DNA of 11,675 bases from Amoebophrya sp. AT5.2. Its lineage: Eukaryota; Sar; Dinophyceae; Syndiniales; Amoebophryaceae. Shown piece after piece: positions 7,031 through 11,675 of the stretch; positions within the stretch are counted from its first letter, which is position 1, and each line of letters starts with the position of its first letter. The notes below the pieces were generated by a model, which worked only from the letters and a program-made list of their open reading frames with translations, was not told the origin of the DNA and did no database searches. The position numbers and the translations under genes are program-made. The DNA is taken from positions 1 to 11,675 of the forward strand of contig RXOD01005994.1 of assembly GCA_005223375.1 (NCBI GenBank), in the 5' to 3' direction.

Positions 7031-9702
7031 TCATGCTGCGTGCGCCTCTAGGATCTCCAGCGCATCTTTGAGCGCCGCAATCTCCGCTTCCAGATTTTCC
7101 ATCTCCTCCTCTTTCGACAGCTGCTTGTCCGCACAGGCCTCCGATTCGAATTTCAAAAAGATGAGCTGCTCGGTCTGGCCGGAATAGTCCTGAATGGTCT
7201 CGTACATATCCTTCCCGTTCGCCTGAAAGGAAGCAATCGCCGGCTCCAGGGTTTCGCTGTGTTGGCGATGTTCGGTTTGCCATGACCAATGTAATTGGCG
7301 CTTCTGCGAATGCCACTGCACGAGCAAATTTCTAAATTTCTAAACCCTAAGAACCGCAGCCTCCCTTATTCTGTAGCTGCATAGTACATGCAAGTAAGTA
7401 CCTGACAACGCCTTCTTCCCCGGTCCTCTTGTCGTCGATGGTTTTCGAGCTGTCAGAGACCATGTCGGCCTTCTCGGTTTCGAGCGTGAGGATTTCGGAG
7501 TGCGCGGTATTGTAGGTGGTGAGGTAGTCGGCCTGCAGGCCCTCCATCATGCCAATGATGCCCGCCATTCCCCCCGTGTTCCCCTTGTAGCCGGACTCCA
7601 CGTCGGTCTGGGCGGATTCGCCTGCAGTGGGACGATTTTGGAGCTATGATATTACGGTTAAACTTGAAATCGAGGTCTGTTTATTCAAAATCTAAGACCT
7701 GAAGGAGAAGGGAGGGGGTGGGGGGGGCGATTGGCGAAGTAGAGGCAAGTGTGCGAAATTAGGTGGAGAAGGTCAGCTGGTTTCTCCTTATTTTTCGTCC
7801 TGCCTCCGGCTGCCATTTTCTTAGTTTTTCAACAACATCACGGAAAAAGGGCAAATAAATTTGCCGATCCAAAATCTAAAACCTAGTACTAGACCACACG
7901 CATTCGTTGTATTTGTACCGTAGAAGTCCGCCTTCAGCATGCTGATCACCTCCCCGAGCGAGTTCTTGCCGTGTTCCGCCACCTCCTTGGCGTTCTGATG
8001 CAGCTTGATGTCGTGCAAGTACTGCGAGTTCGCCTTGGTGCAGGCGTCCTTCGTGTCGCGGATACTCTGTTCCAGCTCCTCGATCTTCGCGTAGCTCTCC
8101 GCCATCGTCGCCTGTGCGTCCTCCAGGTTGGTTTCGAATTTGGCGATGTCCTTCTTGTTTTTCGTGCGCGTGTCCTGCAGCTTGGTCTCCTCGGTCGTGC
8201 AGTAGGTGTTGCGCTTTAGCTCGTTGGCCGACTCCGTCTTCAATCGCTCGATCAGGTTCGCGATCATCACCCGGACCTTTTTCAGCGGGTCCTTGCGCAC
8301 CGACATCATCACCGAGGCGAGCACTGTGGACTTCAGCGACTTCGCCTTCGACGAGATCAGACTAAGCACCGACGCGCGTTCACTGGTCTCCACAAAAGAC
8401 CGCGACTTGTTCGGCAGCCCTTTCGCGGAGCGCTGCAGAAACATCGCGCCGGTCTTGCTGCGCGGCGCGCCGACGCGGGGAATGTCCACGGTGCGGTCCT
8501 CCGGGTCGTAGGTGCACTTCTTTACCGCCGGTTCCCCCTCCTCCGTCACCGCCGGCGGCTTCGGGGTCGGGGCGGCCCCAAACCGTTCGTTGAACTTCGC
8601 CAAAGTCGTGGTCACCACCTGCAGCTCCGCTAGCCGCGTTTTCTCGTCGCCCTCGTACTCGGCCTTGGCCGCCGCCATGCGCTCCGTCGCTTCCTTCAAC
8701 GCCTTGGTGTCGGTCTCGATCTGCACCTTCAGCGCGTGCATCTCCTGGTCGAGCTTCAGAACACTCGCGCGGGCGTCCTCCATCTCCTCTGTGTCGTCCT
8801 CGATCTTCTTCTTCAGCTCGGCGATCGTGTTCTCCAGAGTCTGGATAGCCTTCACCAGCTCGTTCTCCTCCGCCGTCCACTCCTTGCGCGTCTCCGCAAA
8901 GTGGTCGCTGATGTCGTCTTTGAGGTCGTCGAGCATCTTGATCAGCGCTTGGTGGCCGGTCTGGTGCGCCTCGGGCTGCTCCTGGTCGTCGTCGGAAGTC
9001 GCGAGGAGGGACTGCTTCGCGGAGAATCGCTTTAGCGTCTGGAGGGCGTTGATCTTCTGCTTGATTTGCAGAAAAGCCTGGACGGAGTCGACCTCTTCGC
9101 TCGCGGCCTGGAGCGAATCCTTCGCCTGCTGGATCAGGTCCATCTGGGGAGATATGGTTTTGGTACCGATTTTGCGAGAAATTGTTTTCGAACAAATTAA
9201 TGGGGCGACAAAGTATACCAGTTTACTCGCCCAAACCAGTAAAAAAACTCCACCGCGCCAAACCGAGGAGCAGTACCCCTTCCTGCGCTTCGGTCATTGT
9301 TTTCATCGCGAGTTCTTCCTTTTCTTTTTTCTCCGCTAACTTGTCCTTCAGCCCCTGTTCCTTAAGTGCTTTCGCCGCTTTTGTGTGCTTAATACTCCCC
9401 AAGCTCTTCGCGTCCGCGGTCAGAAACTCCCATCGCGCCTGGTCCTTCTGGCGGAAGCCCTCTTTTGCCTCGTACTCCCCCTGTGACGTCGTGATCACAG
9501 CCATCGTTTTGTCGAACAGCTCCTTGTATGCGCATGACCTTTCCTCGTGGAGCTTCGCGGCCTCCTTGCCCTCATCGACGGCCGTCTCCTTGAAGTTCTC
9601 AAGCAGCTCGCGAACCTTCTGGATACCAACGGGGTCCTCCTTCCGCGCGGCGGAGACGCCCGTGGTCGCCGCGAGCAGAGGCAGCGCGGAGTGCAGCCGC
9701 AT
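7031..9702 (-). CDS. Secreted coiled-coil protein of a dinoflagellate-type family, four exons, 698 residues
   Basis: Exons: 9702-9277, 9143-7919, 7621-7402, 7256-7031 (phases 0, 1, 2). The ATG at 9702 is the first after an in-frame TAG. The protein starts with MRLHSALPLLAATTGVSA, a good signal peptide with likely cleavage near residue 18, so it should enter the secretory pathway. Most of the rest is heptad-like, rich in Lys/Glu/Ala/Leu. A Pro-rich, poorly helical linker lies at about 330-370 (CTYDPEDRTVDIPR). It is followed by a basic Ser-rich stretch, a KDPLKKVRVMIANLIERL segment near 426-443, more coiled coil, a Gly-rich GGMAGIIGMMEGLQADY motif at 567-583, and a C-terminal EEIAALKDALEILE-like helix. 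From memory, DPFAKVK...LI.RL and GG..GVIGMLE segments occur in this order in many predicted dinoflagellate secreted coiled-coil proteins of unknown function. No enzymatic motif is visible. Five scattered cysteines could form disulphides. Uncertain point: the acceptor of exon 4. Confidence 0.85.
7257..7401 (-). other. Coiled-coil gene intron, 145 bases, phase 2 (acceptor uncertain)
   Basis: Donor GTCAG|GTACTTAC is clear. It needs a phase-2 acceptor. I prefer CAACACAG|C, which gives GEEGVVS|ETLEPAIASF. An alternative, AAATTTAG|A near 7336, would add about 26 residues rich in Trp, His and Gln that look unlike the rest of the protein. Two nearer CAG sites are out of phase. Confidence 0.65.
7326..7350. 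repeat. Short AAATTTCT repeat with a telomere-like end
   Basis: Two copies of AAATTTCT are followed by AAACCCTAA, which is little more than one unit of the TTTAGGG-type telomere repeat. It lies in an intron. Too short to call interstitial telomeric DNA. Confidence 0.5.
7683..7884. repeat. Imperfect 18-base direct repeats within an intron
   Basis: Plus-strand copies at 7683-7700 (ATTCAAAATCTAAGACCT) and 7867-7884 (ATCCAAAATCTAAAACCT) match at 16 of 18 positions and start 184 bases apart. They enclose most of the intron, including the G/C-rich tract. Confidence 0.85.
7713..7729 (+). other. G-rich tract, possible G-quadruplex on the plus strand
   Basis: G-runs of 3, 5 and 8 separated by single A and T, so four G-triplets are possible. 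In the transcript (minus) sense this is a C-rich pyrimidine tract. It lies inside an intron of the coiled-coil gene. Confidence 0.6.
9144..9276 (-). other. Coiled-coil gene intron, 133 bases, phase 0
   Basis: Donor GAAGGG|GTACTG, acceptor CTCCCCAG|ATG. Joining gives MTEAQEG|MDLIQQAKDS, which keeps the helical pattern. Without removal the frame stops shortly after the donor. It contains a second GGTAC about 25 bases before the acceptor. Confidence 0.82.
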
Positions 9703-10394
9703 CTTCACCTTTGCCTAGTGCCGTCGGCGAAAAGCGATATCAATCTCTGCCTGTGCCACGGGCTCCTCCTACCGATATTCACATTGCGAATGTAGAAGAA
9801 TTTGAGTTAGACGTTGAGTTTCCTCACACGATTAGAAAAGATAGACCCCCGTCCGACGGAATGCGAATAAAGAACTATTGAATCGACACGCATAAAGTAT
9901 AGGGTGACAATGACGCCTGAGAATGGACGTATGCCCAGCGATATATGAGTGCACTGCGAACAAATTCGGGGTGAGAGCAGCACGGATCATCGACACGGCA
10001 CTGCATGCTCGCCGTCATTTTTGCCGCGCAACCCGTTTGGCACTGCCTCGGCAGAGATACACCATCTCGGCACCCTGCAGGGATCTTCACCGCTTCAAAA
10101 ACTCGTCGTCATAAAAACGTTTCTTGGTGACCGTGAGACAGGGATGAGTAGTATAGCAGAATGCGATGGTAGGCGCGACCGAGCCGCCATTCGTAGTCGC
10201 TTCGAGGACAGGTAGTTCTATGCGCTTCTCCTTCGGCCCCTGTTTGTACATGGAGAATCGAGGCTGTTCAGGACTGCAACGCACAGTAGTTCCCTCGTCC
10301 TCATACACGTACTGCCGGCGCTGTACCAGATGTGGGTTGCTGCTGCCCCGATATTTCTGTTGTGTTTCCGCCGTCGTCAGACTCAGACCCCTCA
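9703..10394. other. Intergenic stretch between RPN3 and the coiled-coil gene
   Basis: It should hold the 3' UTR of RPN3 and the 5' leader of the downstream gene. A 103-codon minus-strand frame (10398-10087) overlaps the RPN3 stop but shows no motif I recognise. In the frame of the coiled-coil gene a TAG lies 12 bases upstream of its ATG. No RNA gene, repeat or mobile element was seen. Confidence 0.6.
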
Positions 10395-11675
10395 TCACAG
10401 CATATCGATGTCGTCGCTGTCGCTGTCCGCTAGTAGTTCCTCGGCCTCCCGCGCTTCCTTGGTCGCGTCGACCTCTGCCTTCGATTTTGCCCTCGATGGG
10501 TATTCCATCGAGCGCACGCTGTCGTTGTAGAGCTGCAGACAGAAAGCGATGCGCTTGTGCAGCTGCTGCTGCGGCTCGGAGGTGGAGTACACGTCGTGGA
10601 GAGATTTCGAGACAAGCGCCTCTTTCTCAAAGTCGATGCTCGCTGAGATGACGCCGTCCGCAATGGCCTTTATTCAGCGATGATTCATTGTTGTTCGACC
10701 GATTGGTGCAGTATGTTTGTATGATAGATAAGTACGCTGATATCTTCTTCAGGATGACCCTTGACATCGCATGGGTAACAGAAACAGTGGTGGTTGATTG
10801 AAAATTGAATTACGGACTGCGACCGCATTTGCGGAGCTGACACACATCCAACATCGCTCATGATTCTCAAAAAAAAAAAAAAAAAATCAAGATCAAGATC
10901 ATCGTCATTTTGATCTCCCAGGGTCTCGCCATCCAGGAGCTTTGCTTCTCTTGTCTTTGGCACTTTCTTTTTCGTCTTAGCGGTCTAGGTCCAGCATTGT
11001 GGCCGACGTAGACGTAGCTCATTAGCCACCAGGTCTCGAACCAAGCTGCTTGTGGACAAGGTGGAAAATTGTACCTTTCCGCAGATTCCGGTTGCGTCTT
11101 CCACGGACTCCAGCCCCAGCTTCGCGCATATATCCTGCAGCGATATTCTGCTGTAGCTCAAACTGATTTTCCGCAGCCCCGTCTTTATCACATTGTATCG
11201 CAACCTGTTTTATTTTCACTGAAATATAGGTGCTGGGGAGACAGGGAGACAGGGGGAAGTACAGCCTGCTCTGCCTGCCGGTAGATGATATCGCAGCCGC
11301 AGACAAAAATTTACCGCGTCTCATGCTGCTTGACGAAATAAAAGCGACTAAGTATGAAAACGAGCCTTCTACAAAAACAAAATAGAGTCTGCTAGTACCG
11401 CATGATGAGCGTGAGCGTCCCGTCTTCTTTGAACAACGACTGGTGTCGCGTCACAACGCTTTCGAACAACGGCACCGAGCCTCCCCGCACCGCCTTCGTC
11501 ACTTCCTCGTATGGGATAAGATACTCCTTCAGTTCCGGCTGCAGGAAGTGCTTTCTCGCCGGAATCTCGCCCATGAGCAATTCCACCACCAACGCAAATT
11601 TCCACGCGAGCAGCTTGAACGGCACCGCCTTCTCGGGTATGAGGGGGCCAGCGATGGCAAGTGGCCAACTGGTAA
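10395..11675 (-). CDS. RPN3: 26S proteasome regulatory subunit RPN3/PSMD3, C-terminal part (5' end outside window)
   Basis: Non-ATPase subunit of the 19S regulatory-particle lid, a PCI-domain scaffold that helps assemble the 26S proteasome for ubiquitin-dependent protein breakdown. Exons: 11675(partial)-11399, 11204-11075, 10667-10395, giving about 225 residues. The first exon is open to the window edge and carries [11 protein letters not shown]. Its join to the second exon gives [27 protein letters not shown], one of the most conserved stretches of RPN3 (human has IIRLRHNVIKTG). The second join gives [14 protein letters not shown], matching the AKAIRDGVI region at the end of the PCI winged helix. 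Exon 3 continues with VYSTSEPQ and [12 protein letters not shown], then ends in the acidic Asp/Glu/Ser tail usual for the family and a TGA stop. Splice phases are 2 and 0. Homology, frame and splice sites agree, so identity is near certain. What is missing is the N-terminal half, beyond base 11675. Confidence 0.94.
10668..11074 (-). other. RPN3 intron, 407 bases, phase 0
   Basis: Donor AAAG|GTACAATT, acceptor GAATAAAG|GCC. It separates Lys of GICGK from AIADGVI and is homology-anchored on both sides. It is the longest intron here and holds a run of 18 T in transcript sense. The last seven bases, AATAAAG, overlap a classical polyadenylation hexamer. Confidence 0.92.
10869..10886. repeat. A18/T18 homopolymer inside an RPN3 intron
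   Basis: Eighteen consecutive A on the plus strand (T in the RPN3 transcript), followed by a short ATCAAG-like repeat. It may act as a U-rich splicing signal or be simple slippage. It is also a likely spot for length variation or sequencing error. Confidence 0.9.
11205..11398 (-). other. RPN3 intron, 194 bases, phase 2
   Basis: Donor CG|GTACTAGC, acceptor AAAACAG|G. Removal joins CG to G to make the Arg of LIMR-LRYN, exactly where RPN3 is conserved, so both boundaries are fixed by homology. The acceptor follows an A-rich run (AAAATAAAACAG), not a clear pyrimidine tract. A CT-rich patch (CCCTGTCTCCCTGTCTCC) lies about 35 bases further upstream. Confidence 0.92.

Larger units (their letters stand above)
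7622..7918 (-). other. Coiled-coil gene intron, 297 bases, phase 1
   Basis: Donor TTCTACG|GTACAA, acceptor CACTGCAG|GCGAA. The join yields ADFYG|ESAQTDVESGYKG. The intron contains a pair of 18-base direct repeats, a long C-rich tract, and a better-looking but unusable acceptor (CCTTCTCCTTCAG, ending near 7699). Using that acceptor would put a stop codon a few residues later. Confidence 0.85.

Noticed and set aside
7341..7350. Interstitial telomere repeat TAAACCCTAA
   Set aside because: Only about one and a half units, next to an unrelated AAATTTCT repeat; not enough to call telomeric.
8512..9339. 275-codon plus-strand frame
   Set aside because: Antisense to the long coiled-coil exon. Its Ser/Phe/Ala-rich composition is what the reverse of Lys/Glu-rich codons gives.
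10087..10398. 103-codon minus-strand frame overlapping the RPN3 stop
   Set aside because: A frame this long is expected by chance in a window of this size. No motif was recognised, and it lies where the RPN3 3' UTR should be.
11021..11045. tRNA B-box-like GGTTCGAGACC on the minus strand
   Set aside because: No matching T-stem, A-box or cloverleaf around it, and it lies inside an RPN3 intron.

Overview
This is a eukaryotic nuclear window. It holds four protein genes, all on the minus strand: a 26S proteasome lid subunit (5' end outside the window), a secreted coiled-coil protein, an unrecognised basic protein and a single-domain voltage-gated-type cation channel. Three of the four are split by short spliceosomal introns. 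I place eight introns of about 130-410 bases by frame continuity; the two in the proteasome gene are also fixed by protein conservation. The tightly packed co-oriented genes, the short introns and the secreted coiled-coil family suggest a dinoflagellate-type alveolate. The compactness (four genes in 11.7 kb) would fit a syndinian parasite such as Amoebophrya better than a large-genome free-living dinoflagellate. That lineage call is inference.

Layout along the minus strand, from high to low coordinates. 11675-10395: C-terminal part of RPN3/PSMD3 in three exons. 10394-9703: intergenic. 9702-7031: four-exon gene for a 698-residue secreted coiled-coil protein with a signal peptide. 7030-6044: intergenic, with short direct repeats. 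6043-4886: intronless ORF of 385 residues with no recognised family. 4885-4013: intergenic. 4012-915: six-transmembrane cation channel in three certain exons plus a probable fourth C-terminal coiled-coil exon (761 residues, or 685 if it ends at the earlier stop). 914-1: no gene seen.

The genes do not form a recognisable pathway. One is core protein turnover, one probably secretory or surface, one a membrane ion channel, one unknown. Sharing a strand looks like genome architecture, not an operon.

The main points for a second look are these. All seven well-supported introns begin G|GTAC, with C instead of A at intron position +4. A perfect 14-bp inverted repeat sits inside the channel coding sequence. 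The channel's selectivity-filter region keeps the acidic residue but lacks the usual Thr and Trp. Direct repeats lie inside two introns and in one intergenic region. No known mobile element, CRISPR array, rRNA or tRNA was found.
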